A stretch of DNA of 64,000 bases from assembly GCA_030549775.1 (NCBI GenBank), contig CM060174.1:17223193-17287192 (forward strand), written 5' to 3'. The notes below the pieces were generated by a model that was not told the DNA's origin, ran no database searches, and worked only from the letters and a program-made list of their open reading frames with translations. The first letter of the stretch is position 1; the number at the start of each line of letters is the position of its first letter. Below are positions 12,976 to 24,225 of this stretch, piece by piece. The position numbers and the translations under genes are program-made. This DNA is from Tamarix chinensis. Its lineage: Eukaryota > Streptophyta > Magnoliopsida > Caryophyllales > Tamaricaceae.

Positions 12976-14104
12976 CTCTATATCACCAATACACCAGATT
13001 ATATGGGGTATGCATACTTCACAATTTGAAGTTTACTAGTATCCCATATGTGTTTTCCCTAGATGTATGTGTATTAGTGAGGTCTACAACCTTTACCCCC
13101 TTTTTTAGGGAAAGGGAAGGTTATTGCTATTATCCTCTCCTTGACCTCAATATATTAATCAAATAGTTTCATTGATTAGCTAATTATAGATAATTAAAGT
13201 TGTTGCATCTTTAGTAGTTCTCAATTAGGCGTAACACATTTGTGTAATTTTTTTCCTCTAATGTAGTATTATGTGTTGGATGTCTTATTGTAGTGATGCA
13301 TATTTATTATTTTACTCAATGCACAAATATTGAACATCTTTTTTATGGGTGCTACTCATTTCTATTTGTAGAATACCTTATTATTGACATAAGCATTTTA
13401 TTACTAGCTTAGAGACTTTGCTAACTTTGATATTCTTCTATTACAGAGTGACTTGTTGGGTTGTAGGTATAAGATGAGGATATCTAGTAGTTAGAATTTT
13501 TGTATAGATATTTTATTGACTCTTACTTCCATGGGTTCCCTTTTACTATATTTTGATTAGCCTTGTACTTGAAGTTTACCTTCAACCCTCTAACTTTGTT
13601 TTATGAAATTCCTCTTATTTTCTATTTATCTTATTTAAATTTTTGTTATGTTTTTCCTTATATTTAGTATGTTAAAGCTATGTTAAACTAGACCCACATT
13701 ACTTATGGTAGTAATATCAAATTATTTTATGTCTCGCTTTAGCTAAAATTAAAATTTCTTAGTATTAATTTTTTGTATGTTACAAAATCAATGTCACATT
13801 GTTGTCTGCTCTTCTGTTGTTCTTTTCTTAGAATCATATGTCCTTATTGTACTTATGTTAGCATTTTTGTACAAAGAGTTATTGTCCATGAAGCATTAAT
13901 GATATTTTATTGCATCTTTTATTTGTGAACCTTTAATGATATCTATTATATCTTCTTCCCATTACTTTATTTTATTTTATAATTATCTAACTTGGTTTTG
14001 CCTCACCACTTGACATAAGGAAGGTAAAAATATTGGACTTACGCTAATAGTGGTGGTAACATCCATTATTTTTTGAATTACGCTTGCAACTTGGGAGTAT
14101 TACA
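12976..14104 (+). mobile_element. LTR fragment (3' part), same broad family as 8204-11855
   Basis: The right end reads TTGGGAGTATTACA (to 14104), the reverse complement of the TGTAATACTCCC end at 8204. The preceding order of motifs (CACTTGACATAAGG, then GGTGGTAACATCC) parallels the terminal part of the LTRs ending at 41936. No coding is seen. The left end is probably where the older gypsy element begins, but the join was not resolved. Confidence 0.5.
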
Positions 14105-14139
14105 ACTTATATCCTAATAAACTATGTTATTAGAAGTTC

Positions 14140-14470
14140 CATTTGAGCTTGTTAGCTATGCTTAGGCTAGGAAAAGGCATATCTACATCACAAAATGGTG
14201 TCCCTTTGTCGATTTCTCATTTAATAGGACAAAATTACTCAAAAGTACTCTAATTGCGATAACATTGACGATGCCCATTACTCTTATCCAGTTTGCCCAA
14301 GAATGTTATTTTCACTCAGAAAAACCCTCAAATTATGGGATGTGTTCATAGGTAGTAACCGGATGGAAGGAGCTTTCACACAAATGAGCACCATTCATTG
14401 TGATGATACTTATAAGGAGCTATTTATGAAACATGACGAAGAGAAGTTAGGGAGATCAAAGCATTTGTTT
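14140..14470 (+). pseudogene. DUF2828 family gene fragment, left part
   Basis: Pieces in different plus frames match the plant DUF2828 family (vWA-like proteins of unknown role): KWCPFVDFSFNRTKLL near 14195, DAHYSYPV near 14270, then RKTLKLWDVFIGSNRMEG and TYKELFMKHDEEKLG up to about 14450. In the family these blocks lie in this order and directly precede the segment found at 17490 onward. Frames change between blocks, so it is a pseudogene. About 190 bp of AT-rich, non-matching sequence follow before the copia insertion. The identification rests on remembered family motifs and needs a profile search. Confidence 0.7.
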
Positions 14471-14665
14471 GGTATGTGATAATGGCGTGGATAAATTATC
14501 CCATATTTTACACTATTTGAAAGACTAGCTATTTTGCTAACAAATATCTATTTAAAAATCTTAATTTAGATTAAAATAGATATTTCACAAAAAATATTTT
14601 TATTATTTTAAAATATTTGTTATAAAAAAAATAAAGGGGAATTGATTCCACTCTTATTACTCCTA

Positions 14666-14916
14666 TGTTAAGAGTAACATTATTATTTTACTGTATTTTC
14701 CTTTTTTCTATCTCTTCTTTTTTATCTCTCTCTCGTTAGCATCTTTTTCTATTAGACATAATCACAGTTAATGGTTATTGTTGTTGTTAAGTTTTGACCT
14801 CCCTTGTATTAAAGCTATCATCAGCTAAGAAGAAGGGTGGATTTAATCGATCAGGAACTTCATCTTCCATTTTCTTCTTCCTCTCTTTTACGATTAAATG
14901 GCACTAGATATCAATA
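14666..14916 (+). repeat. copia 5' LTR
   Basis: 251 bp, starts TGTTAAGAG and aligns along its full length with 17226-17480. Shared landmarks include TTATTTTACTGTATTTTCC and CAGGAACTTCATCTTCCAT. Confidence 0.92.
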
Positions 14917-14928
14917 TCGTATCAGAGT
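14917..14928 (+). other. copia primer binding site (Met-tRNA type)
   Basis: TCGTATCAGAGT directly follows the left LTR. It differs by one or two bases from TGGTATCAGAGC, the usual Met-tRNA primer site of plant copia elements. Confidence 0.85.
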
Positions 14929-14979
14929 AATGCCATTAAAATCAATCTTTTGTCTTCACTTCACACCTACTGCCACAAT

Positions 14980-15910
14980 GACTGTTGAAGATCGTGTTGT
15001 CATTAAATTTCCACCATGATCGACCTGTAAAACTCTATTTTCATCCATCCATCAAATGTACCTAATTCGCTCAATCCACCTACCAAACTAACAGGAGTTG
15101 CAAACTATAGATCATGGATACAATGGATGGAAATCAATTTATCCACCAAACTCAAATTGGATTTGGTCATAGGCACTATCACAAGGCCCAAAGATGCTAC
15201 TCAACCCGAATAGTGGGATATTGCTGACAATCTGGTAATTGCTTGGATTATGAACTCTATTTCAAACTCAATCTCGAGATCTATATTATATACAAAATTA
15301 GCTTGTGACATCTGGAAGTAATTAGAAAAGCGCTTCTCTATTAGCAATGGGGTTCACAAAATACAAGCTTAATAGAGGTGTTTATGAACTGAAACAAAAT
15401 GGTGCATTAGTCAGTGATTATTTTATCAAACTAAATAGCCTTTGGGAGGAGATAGATGCTATGAGTGAGCTTCATGTTTTATCACAAATCACTACTAAGA
15501 TCACTAGTTTTTTAGAGGTATTAAGTACATAACAAGAGGAACAAATTTTTTTTATTTTCTGAATGGATTGGATGACACTTACAATTCTCTAAGGAGTCAA
15601 GTGGTGCTAATGAATCCCTTGCTAACAATTGATGAGGCTTGCTTTATGATTTAGCAGGAGGAGTCCCAACATGATGTATTTGAGAATGGGCACTATTCTG
15701 TGGAAACTACAGCCTTGTATAGCAAAACCAGTGATGAAGTGTGTAAGAAGTATGGTAATAAAGGACATGGTAAGGAAAGATGTTGGTAAGTGATCTAGTA
15801 CCCTAGATAGCATCCTAAGGCTAAGAGGTTTCCCCAAAAGAAGGTTGTACCCTTTAGACAAAAATCCTTTAATATTGCTCAATCATAAAGGACTTTTGAA
15901 GGGAAAGGAA
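14980..15910 (+). pseudogene. copia gag remnant
   Basis: Reading across stops, the frame holds TGVANYRSWIQWMEINLS and KLDLVIGTITRPKDA, the N-terminal block of plant copia Gag, then NLVIAWIMNSIS and DIWK. A decayed zinc knuckle VCKKYGNKGHGKERCW lies near 15740; the second Cys is replaced by Tyr. Several stops (for example after ATQPE near 15210, and in DIWK*LEKR) break the frame. Gag would form the particle. It is followed by the protease/integrase frame. Confidence 0.8.
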
Positions 15911-16008
15911 AGGAAAACTTTACAACTACACAAGCTGAGGTGACAAGTTAGAAGGGAGATAGTGTAACAGGGCATGTCACATTTACTCAACAATAATTTA
16001 GACTGTTT

Positions 16009-17082
16009 TTGAGCATGTTGCCTCCTTCTTCTAGGTCCACTGCATCTGGTTTTGACCTAGGGGAGGAGGAACTTGACACTAATTTTGCAGGTACTATCTC
16101 TTACTCTTGTGCCTCAATTAAGATGGATGAATGGATCCATGATATAGGAGCAACTGACCATATGACTCCTAACTTAAAAATTCTCACTCATTCTAAGCCA
16201 ATGACCACACTCTCTAAAGTTACCCTACTAAATGGTCAAACATCATCTATTACTCACACTGGTCGGGTACACCTGCATAATAAATTAACTCTGCAAAATG
16301 TGTTGTGTGTGCCTGATTTTAAATTCAATTTGTTGTCTATTCCTAACCTTGTCAAGGATCATGGATATATTGTCACCTTGTCTCCCAAATTTTGTGTTAT
16401 ACAGGATTGTGTAATTTTGACTATTAAGGGCATAGGACTTGCATGTGGTGGTCTTTATCATCTCCTCAACATTCCCTCCATTCAACTTGATCCCAGACAG
16501 GACTCAACATCTATTAATATCATCACAACTGCACTTCACAACCCTATTATCAATGATAGATTATCTTTATCTTTTTCTTCCATCAAAAAGAGTAATGACT
16601 CATTGTATAGCATTTGGCACCATAGGCTGGGCCATGCACCTATTCGTACACTGAAACACATTCCTACTCTATCTACTAATGTAATGAACAATTTTGTCAA
16701 TGAAAAAGTTAGCATCACTTGTCCTATGGCTAAGATGCCCAAATTGTTATTTTCTAATAATGGGACTGAGTCAACTCGTGTGTTTGCTCTTGTTCATATT
16801 GATATTTACGGACCATACAGAGTGTCCATAAGAAATAATCATAGATATTTTCTCACACTTGTTGATGATTATAGTAGGGTAACATGGACTTCTCTTATTC
16901 GACAAAAATCTCAATCACTACAAATTTTGAAAAATTTATTTGCCTTTGTTCAAAACCATTTTGGTTGTTCCATTCAAACCATTAGATCTGACAATGCATT
17001 GGAATTTGAGAGTAGTTTGTGTCGTGCATTCTTTGCTAAAAAGGGGATTTTCCATCAAACTATTTGTCCTTATAAATCTTAA
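16009..17082 (+). pseudogene. copia protease and partial integrase frame (357 codons)
   Basis: The longest open copia stretch. Near residue 43 WIHDIGATDHMTP corresponds to the protease motif, but the usual DSG is DIG. SIWHHRLGHAPIRTL is the GAG-pre-integrase motif with its His residues, and CPMAKMPKL is the decayed Cys pair. VHIDIYGPYRVS holds the first integrase Asp and TIRSDNALEFESS the second. After the stop at 17080, the same frame continues with YNGIVKRKYRHLLDVARAL, where the usual catalytic Glu before RK is Lys. Pol then ends; RT and RNase H are deleted. Protease and integrase catalytic residues are altered, so it is non-functional. Confidence 0.88.
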
Positions 17083-17214
17083 TACAATGGGATTGTTAAG
17101 AGAAAGTATAGACATTTACTTGATGTAGCTAGAGCACTCATGTATCATTCGGCTCTCCCGAGAAATAAGTAGGGACAACCTTCTATCCAAGATGGGAGTT
17201 ATTCACCTCTCATC

Positions 17215-17225
17215 TTGAAGGGGAG
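17215..17225 (+). other. copia polypurine tract
   Basis: GAAGGGGAG directly precedes the right LTR start TGTTAAGAG, the expected position of the plus-strand primer. Confidence 0.8.
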
Positions 17226-17480
17226 TGTTAAGAGTAGTATTATTATTTTACTGTATTTTCCTTTTTCTGCCTCTTCTTTTTTTTCCCTCTCTCTCTCTCT
17301 GGTTAGTATCTTTTTTTGTTAGACTTAATCATAGTTAATAGTTATTGCTGTTGTTAAGCTCTGACCTCCCTTGTATTAACGCTGTCATCATCTAAGGAGG
17401 GTGGATTTAATCGTTCAGGAACTTCATCTTCCATTTTCTTCTTCCTCTCTTTTACGATTAAATGGCACCGGAACTCAACA
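17226..17480 (+). repeat. copia 3' LTR
   Basis: 255 bp, TG...CA, homologous to 14666-14916 with scattered substitutions and small indels, mostly in the pyrimidine-rich stretch. Confidence 0.92.
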
Positions 17481-17485
17481 TTCTA

Positions 17486-18241
17486 TGCAAAACAAGCGTT
17501 AAGGAATAATTGAATGATGTTAAGGAGGGGAAGGCAAATAATGCTGCAGGAGCGCTAGTTCCTCCCGAGATCCATTACATGTTTATGGAATGGAGATGAC
17601 AGTGAAGTGGCAGACTTGCTGTGGAACAGAATGGTCGATGATTTGAGAGCGAAATCTCTGGGAGTATGCTCGACCAATGGACGTATCTTATTGCACTGGG
17701 GCTTCTAGTATCTAACCCGAGCGAAAAGACATGGAAAGGGAATGTGTTCCGTTTCAACGAGGATCGCCAGCTTCACATAATTGAAGGCGCCGATCTACGT
17801 TCCAAGATGAAGTACATGAAGAACTATCTAGATTTGGAAACAGCACTAAGTTCCAGAACGTTTTTGGCTCGATCCTAAATGTCGAAGTAGAGGAAGCTGA
17901 GCCCCGGATTAGATGATCAAGAAGTTGTTCGTGTACATCGGCATGGAGTTTTGATCAAGGGTGGGAAAACCCATGGGAGACTGATTACCGAGCTATTGTG
18001 AGGAAGTTGGTGACACAGGGTACGGGGGACATCGTCCATTACGGAGATTGAGTTTTGGAACTCAATAGATCGGAATGCGACTACAGTGCCAGGAACACAG
18101 AAGGGAGTGATACTCGTGAGTGGGTTATCGAAGAATTTGATGAATATGTACTTGGAGAAGGCCGTGGAACTGAATCCTGAACGAGCTATGGAAGCTGTTG
18201 TTTCTGGGGAGATGTATCAAAAGCTTGTAGTTGTTGCTTAA
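17486..18241 (+). pseudogene. DUF2828 (vWA-like) gene, C-terminal part
   Basis: This continues the family homology begun at 14140: LNDVKEGKANNAAGALVPPE near 17510, then EVADLLWNRMVDDLRAKSL. Next come TYLIALGLLVSNPSEKTWKG, LHIIEGADLRSK, ENPWETDYRAIVRKL and TVPGTQKGVILVSGLSKNLM. The end is ERAMEAVVSGEMYQKLVVVA with a TAA at 18239-18241. In the family, the segment around GALGLLVSE/PWKG belongs to a von Willebrand A-like fold; the metal-site DxSGS motif is not intact here (GSML remains). At least four frame changes and a stop make it a pseudogene. Function of the family is not established. Its last third is duplicated at 26030-26400. Confidence 0.78.
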
Positions 18242-19120
18242 TCATACATGTGTCATGAAGCGTAAGTCAGACAACAAAGTACAAAGAAAAAAGCTATTGA
18301 GGTTCACAGTAATTTGATAGTCTAAATGACTAAAATAGATGAAACCCATCAGGCTAATGTTGTCAATACTTAATTTTGGGCAAATTCATGAAACTGAAAA
18401 CACATATAAAGACAAAGAAACACAAAAAATGAAGGATTCTCCTTGCTCACTCATTAAAAGTTTATTCTACAGAGCAAGTCAGATTTACGTAACAGAGAAA
18501 ACAAAGGATGTCAAATCGAGTGGCTCTGCATTCGGCACACAAAACGGTAAAGATAATTAGTTACCGGTTACCACCAGCAGCATTCCTCCATTAACAGCAG
18601 CAATAAAGAGCCCCGAGACTGCATACAATACATGGAAAAGATAAAAAGTATCAACTCGTCACCACACCGGTAACAAATATAATGTGAATCATTAGCTTCA
18701 AATCTTCAGCAGGGACGAAACCACTTATCATATCCATGATGCCAATACGAATTTACTTTATAATTCAACTTCTGCTGTAGATACGAAATTTATAGTTGTT
18801 TTATGCTTTTCTGTCGACTTGACATGCAACGTGAGGTAGGACGAAAATTATGCCGCCTAAACCCGACTGCGACTGGGGCAAGTTTAACTAAACGAACTTA
18901 TCACTTTATATTAATTTCCCGACACGATATATTTGCAGGTCGGTGCCGTAATTTTTATTTTTATTTTTATTTTTAATAACTGAATCTTCCGGGAGCGTCT
19001 TTTGGGCTAACAAGATGTCATAAATCCTACTCAGGCGTTATAGTACGGCAAAACTGAGAGAAAGCAAATTAAGTCAACAACTTCATGTAGAAAAACGGCA
19101 AATGGAGGGAGCAAACACAT
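18242..19120. other. Flank between DUF2828 pseudogene and Harbinger element
   Basis: No supported gene. Less AT-rich than the surrounding repeats and probably original host DNA. A short minus-strand stretch near 18565-18640 encodes a hydrophobic run (VLYAVSGLFIAAVNGGMLLV) that could be a decayed exon of a membrane protein; I cannot identify it. The equivalent in unit 2 is 26401-27279. Confidence 0.5.
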
Positions 19121-20036
19121 TAAAGTCTATTTGGTTTATAGAAAGTTGCAAGGAAAGAAAAAAAAAGTGTAAGAAAAATATTTTTTAAGTGTTTGGTTAG
19201 TAGGAAAATTAAAAGGAAAGAAAATAGATGGAAAAAACGTGGGAAAGTTATATGGCAACGTTTTCCACAACTAAACCTATGGAAAATGTAGACAAAAGTG
19301 TGGAAAATTCGTCGACCATCTTCACACGCGATACCTAGACATCAGCTTCTTCGATTTCTACTTCTTCCTCAACCCATCATTCTTCCATTTTCAACGCCTA
19401 TGCCGTTTATCTTCTCTGAATGTTCTTTGGCTTCAACAATGGGCATTGGTCGACGGTGAATTCGAAGCTTTTTGTCACTTGAGTATCGACTCAACTGATT
19501 CGATCTAAACAGGTAAGGTGGGTTCTATTTTCGTTTGAACTTAATAATAACTTTGATTTTGGAACCCTAATTTTACCGTCCTACTTTCGGGTTGAATAGG
19601 TTTGGTTTGGATTTTTTTAAGTACAAACACGATGAAATAAATATTTAGGGTTGAAATCATTTTCATCTGTTTGCATAGACGGAACGGGATATATACACTT
19701 CCATTGACAGGATTATCCTTCTAATTTCCCAATCTCCTTCTGGCTTTTGTTCAACCGAATTCATTATCAATTATCGTCGTCGATTGTTTTTTATCCATCT
19801 ACTGTCTGCTACTCTTACTAAAACTAGTACCATCAATTCGTTACTATTAAGATTTGTCTGAGAGATTAATTTTTATGTAATTTGGAACTCTGATCTCTCT
19901 TTTCATCATTTACACCATGCTTAAATTGATCCTTCATGGCAAGGCTTATTTTCGGACAGTTATTAGTGTTATTGAAGAGTTTCATATACTGTGTTCATGC
20001 TCCATCTGGTCGTTTTTTAGCTGAAAGTAGTTAATG

Positions 20037-20040
<4 letters not shown>

Positions 20041-20101
<61 letters not shown>
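20041..20101. repeat. (ATT)n microsatellite in unit 1
   Basis: About 20 uninterrupted ATT units. Six bases longer than the copy at 28200-28253. The apparent Asn-repeat frame on the minus strand is a by-product of this repeat. Confidence 0.97.
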
Positions 20102-20104
<3 letters not shown>

Positions 20105-20277
20105 CAGAAAATTATATTCAATGCAGAAAACAATATCTCATGATCTGCAAGTTTGATATTTTTCAATTTTTTGTGAACTAACATTGTTCTGCTCTCAATC
20201 ATTTTGTTGCAGTCTTCATCCATCAAACTCATATTCCATCCGCATCAACAATCCTTCTCCTTCAGCTTCCTCCTATC

Positions 20278-21241
20278 ATGACTCCTCTGAGGCGTAACAT
20301 TCATAGTAGTTGGCAGTATGGTTCTAGCTCTAAGCTCCCTGTTAGCAGGCCTCTATATCAATCAATGCGTAGCTTACCAAATCGATTTGAACAGGTAAGT
20401 CACTTCTTCGTTATAGTTCAGCACATTGTTTACCAAAGTATATTGCTGAATTTTGTATCAAATAACTATCTGTGAAATGAGGGATTTTCAAAAATTCTAA
20501 AGTGAAAATGGGGTTGTTATTAACCTATGAGCATTGAACAAAACATAAAATACCCTATATTCTCAACAATCATTGTTATTTAGAGCACAAATAGCCTCTT
20601 GAGAGATCTATGTTCTGCATAATATACCCTGTATTCTGTCTATACTTTCACAATAGTAATTTTTTTCCTATTCAACCATTTTCTGCAAGATTGTTAATCA
20701 TCTTGTGCTTATAATTCCTTTTGTCTTTCTAGGGCAGCTTTGACTTTTTATATGCACTAACAATATTTTTTCTATCACTTCTTTTTTCTGGCATTGGTTT
20801 ATGCATTGCAAAATTCATTTTTCTCAGTATATTGACATAGGTGGATAGTATCTTACCCCCAGCTAGATATTGGTGATACCCTGACGATAGGGAAAATGAA
20901 AGCTGTGGGTTGCAAGATTAAAAATTGGTCATTATAGCAGTATAAGGGTGGCTCCTATGTTTGACCTACTTCAACTGTCTTCCTGATGCATAAAATTCCT
21001 CAACTGCTTTTAATATATCAGCGCCAATAATGTCTCATGTTTATTGAGTACTGGACTATGTTTTCTGACTGAGATTGTGTAGAAGGCAGAAAAGCTTAGT
21101 AAAACAACATGTTACAGGACATAGAAGTAGCTCTAATACAAGAATGAACAAATTACCTGTAATGACCAGGTCTTCCAAGTTCAGCATAGAATTCTTTCAT
21201 GTTAGCCCTAGAAACCATGCTGCAAAAAGATTAATCAAACT
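20278..21241 (+). other. Possible upstream exons of the Harbinger element (unit 1)
   Basis: Two short stretches look like exons: 20278-20394, MTPLRRNIHSSWQYGSSSKL..., followed by a GTAAGT donor; and about 21082-21241, ending ...NHAAKRLIKL before GTAAGTA and following an AG. I do not recognise the product. They could be 5' exons of an element gene or captured host exons. The 400-codon-equivalent region that follows to 21950 (with a 127-codon frame at 21323-21706) has no recognisable domain. Confidence 0.35.
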
Positions 21242-21996
21242 AGTAAGTACAATTGATTCTTAGACTGACTAATATATATGAAGCATGTACCAAATTAATT
21301 TAGTGGATAGATCATAAGCAATGTGTACCTATCCCAGTTATCAGCACTGTCATTTGTGGTTCTCCAATTTTTTTTATCTGAAAAACCCCATAGAGCAGGG
21401 TGTATATATCCTGAGCAAGGGTTTGACTATATAAAATGTGTGCAACTAATGCAGCAGAGGCCCGGATATTATGGATATCTTAGATTCCACCATCTAGCTT
21501 CAAACATAATATTTGTTTCCAAAACATTTTGTTGTAACATAGAAACCATGTCATCACCAAAATTAATCACAATGGATGCACGCCTCAACCTTCCTGGATT
21601 AATATTTTTGGTAACAAAGCTGGTGAATGATAGAAAGCATACAAAATGCAATTCTTGTGGTTATGTGTTCATCATTCTGAGTAGTAGGCTAGTAGCTAAA
21701 ATTTGAGGCTCCATATTCTATATTTATTGTCTGTTTCTCTCTCTTACAACTATTTCCAGTGACTGATATGGTATAAGTAGCTGTTTTTGAATTTGCTGTT
21801 TGAATATACTTTCCTTGATTATGTTCAATGCCTCTTGTTGAGTCTCCATTCCAAGTGATTTACAATAGTTGACTGAAGGAAAGAAATTTAAATCATATTA
21901 CCCTATGTCTTTGAGGATACAACCAGGATTTGTTGCCTAGTTTGAAAACAAAACTTCAGCCCAATTAAATAAATACCCCCAACTAGATCTGCTAAC

Positions 21997-22289
21997 CTTC
22001 CCATTCGTAGCACATATTCCTCATTTTCTCTCATGAGATCTTCGGTAAGCAACATTCCTTCCTACAAGTTACAAATGCAAAGGTATAAAACAACAATATC
22101 AAACTCGAAACACCACCTTCTAACAGTTTGTATATGTCAGACCTGTGTAACAGGAGTATAAATAGGTTCCCCAGTTTCTAACATTGTCAAATTGTCAGCC
22201 AGCTCATGGGCTCCCAACCAAAGAACAAATTCACCCATGCCTATTCTAGCATAAAGGACTGACTTTGGATGCTTGGGCTCTTTATTACC
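21997..22289 (-). pseudogene. Captured Rab3GAP catalytic subunit-like fragment (unit 1)
   Basis: On the minus strand two exon-like pieces are separated by an 80-bp GT..AG gap. Exon 22289-22143 (49 codons) contains HPKSVLYARIGMGEFVLWLG and ends TGEPIYTPVTQ. Exon 22061-21997 reads EGMLLTEDLMRENEEYVLRM and is followed by a GTTAGC donor. The pattern 'EPLYxPVTQE..MTEDL' is characteristic of Rab3 GTPase-activating protein catalytic subunits, which act on Rab GTPases in membrane traffic. Intron borders are preserved, so capture was at DNA level. It lies antisense to the transposase inside the transposon. Upstream and downstream exons are absent. The identification is from memory of family motifs. 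Confidence 0.6.
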
Positions 22290-22541
22290 CTGTGTCTTTC
22301 AGAAATTTAAATCAAAATTCAATAAATAATCAAGGTAATCATATGGATAATGCAAAACATAATTTCTATAGACAACATAAACTAAACCAGAACAACATAT
22401 AGAAACACTCACAACAACCGCAATATAATGATTCCAAGCTAATCCTTATTTTACCATCTTACGGATAATTTATTTTGCATATTATTTATCCCAAATAAAA
22501 TGCTATACTGTCTTTTTCTAAGTTTGCTTTATTTTTAATGT

Positions 22542-24054
22542 ATGAAGGCTGCTAGTGAGGAATCAAATCCTAGGTCAAGATCAGGGTTCCAACATTGGAG
22601 AAATTTTCCAACAACTCATCATGTTGATACAAATGATACTATGGAATCCGAAGAAAATAATGAAGTAAGTATACTTTTTTTAAGATTTCTTGCACTATTT
22701 GGCTACATAAATGTTATAATAGGTATGTATGCTTAACTTTCTTATACTTTTTTTTGTTTGATCATTTTATATTAGACTAACTCAATTGAGGAGTGGGACA
22801 AATTAAGAAGATGGGCAGTAGCATGTGTGGTCACATATGGAGCATATACTGCTAGTTTATTATCTTTGGTTTGTCCTAATAATTATATTGATAGATATAT
22901 TTTTCAATTGGGAGATTATAAGAGACGAGATTTTTTAGATCGACTTACACTGGAAAAGGACGAGGATTGCCATAACTAGTTGAGGATGGGAAAGGAGGCT
23001 TTTGCTAGACTTGTATCAATATTAAGGGATTCTGGGAGACTAAGTGATACTCATTCTAGTTGCGTAGAGGAGAAAGTAGCTATGTTTCTTAATATTATAG
23101 GTCATAATAGGAGAAATTGGTCGGTGAAATTAAACTTCTGGCGGTCCGGTGAAACTGTAAGTCAACATTTTCATCAAGTGTTGGATGCTATCATTTCTTT
23201 AGAGGATGTCTTTTTACAACAACCCGATGGATCTCACTGGTCTCCTGAAATATCAAATAGCTCAAAATTTTGACCATATTTTAAGGTAATTGTCATAATT
23301 TTATCAAATAAATGACTAAGTATACATTAGAACTTGAATTTTTTTAATAAATTTGTTTAACATTTTTACACAGGATTGTGTTGGTGCAAGTGATGGATCA
23401 CACTTTCGTGTGAAAGTACCAAATAATGTGGTACAAACATATCATGGCAAAAAGGATTTTCCAACCCAAAATGTGTTAGCTACTTGCTCTTTTGACTTAG
23501 AGTTTTTATATGTGTTGTCGGGATGGGAAGGGACAACATTTGATTTAAGGATACTAAACAATGCTTTATCAAGAGACATGGACGAATTAGTAGTGCCATC
23601 AGGTAAATTTTACTTAGGCGATGCGGGTTTCCGGTTGAAGACTAGATTTATTACACCATATCGAGGTACTCGATACCATCTGAAGGAATATAGATTCCAA
23701 CATCCTCATAATGCAAGGGAACCTTTCAATCTAAGACATGCTTCCTTAAGAAATATTATTGAGAGGGCATTTGGTGTTCTGACAACACGGTTTCCAATAT
23801 TAGGAAGTGGAACTGAACCATTTTATCCTGTTCAAACTCAAGCAGATATGGTTTTAGCAGGATGCATTTTACATAACTATCTCATGGGAGTAGATCCAGA
23901 TGAAATATTAATTTTAGAGGTTGATAGTGAGATCAGAATTCTTAACAACCAAGCAGATGTTGCGCCATCAAGTTTAGTAGAAGAGTGTCAAGAAGCTGAG
24001 CAATTAAGAGATGTAATTGCAAGTTCAATGTGGAGAGATAATTTAAATAGTTAA
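22542..24054 (+). pseudogene. PIF/Harbinger DDE transposase (unit 1)
   Basis: Likely exons: 22542-22664, 22776-23285 and 23374-24054, with GT..AG borders. The N-terminal part includes IEEWDKLRRWAVACVVTYGA and LRMGKEAFARLVSILRDSGR, the usual DNA-binding/HTH region. The C-terminal 233-codon frame is a DDE_Tnp_4 domain: DCVGASDGSHF (D14 of this frame), FYLGDAGF (D90) and LRNIIERAFG (E137). All three catalytic acids are present. Two nonsense codons break the gene: TAG in CHN*LRMGKEAF (about 22978; Gln or similar in relatives) and TGA in SSKF*PYFK (23271-23273; usually Trp or Tyr). It catalyses cut-and-paste movement with TWA target duplication in this family. Confidence 0.92.
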
Positions 24055-24225
24055 TGGTAGAGATATTATTATTGTTAAATTCATGTAGAAAAAAATTGTA
24101 TTGGATGAGTATTCTAAATTAAAATGTACTTGGCATTAAAATTCTTGTATAAGTTTTTATATTATTTATGTTATTGATTGTACAATAAGTTATGATTTTA
24201 GGATGGTTTACGATTTTTTGTGCAG

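Larger units (their letters stand above)
14666..17480 (+). mobile_element. Ty1/copia retrotransposon, internally truncated
   Basis: Two LTRs of about 250 bp (14666-14916 and 17226-17480) begin TGTTAAGAGTA; the right one ends CAACA, the left is mutated to CAATA. Flanks are TCCTA (14661-14665) and TTCTA (17481-17485), a 5-bp duplication with one mismatch. A primer site follows the left LTR and a purine tract precedes the right LTR. Gag, protease and the N-terminal part of integrase remain. The rest of integrase, RT and RNase H are missing, so the element is an internal deletion derivative. Small LTRs and the gag type fit the Ale/Retrofit-like copia group (inference). It split a DUF2828 pseudogene or gene. 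Confidence 0.92.

Noticed and set aside
20017..20232. Asn-repeat protein on the minus strand (and its copy at 28176-28385)
   Set aside because: Produced by the (ATT)n microsatellite in a transposon.
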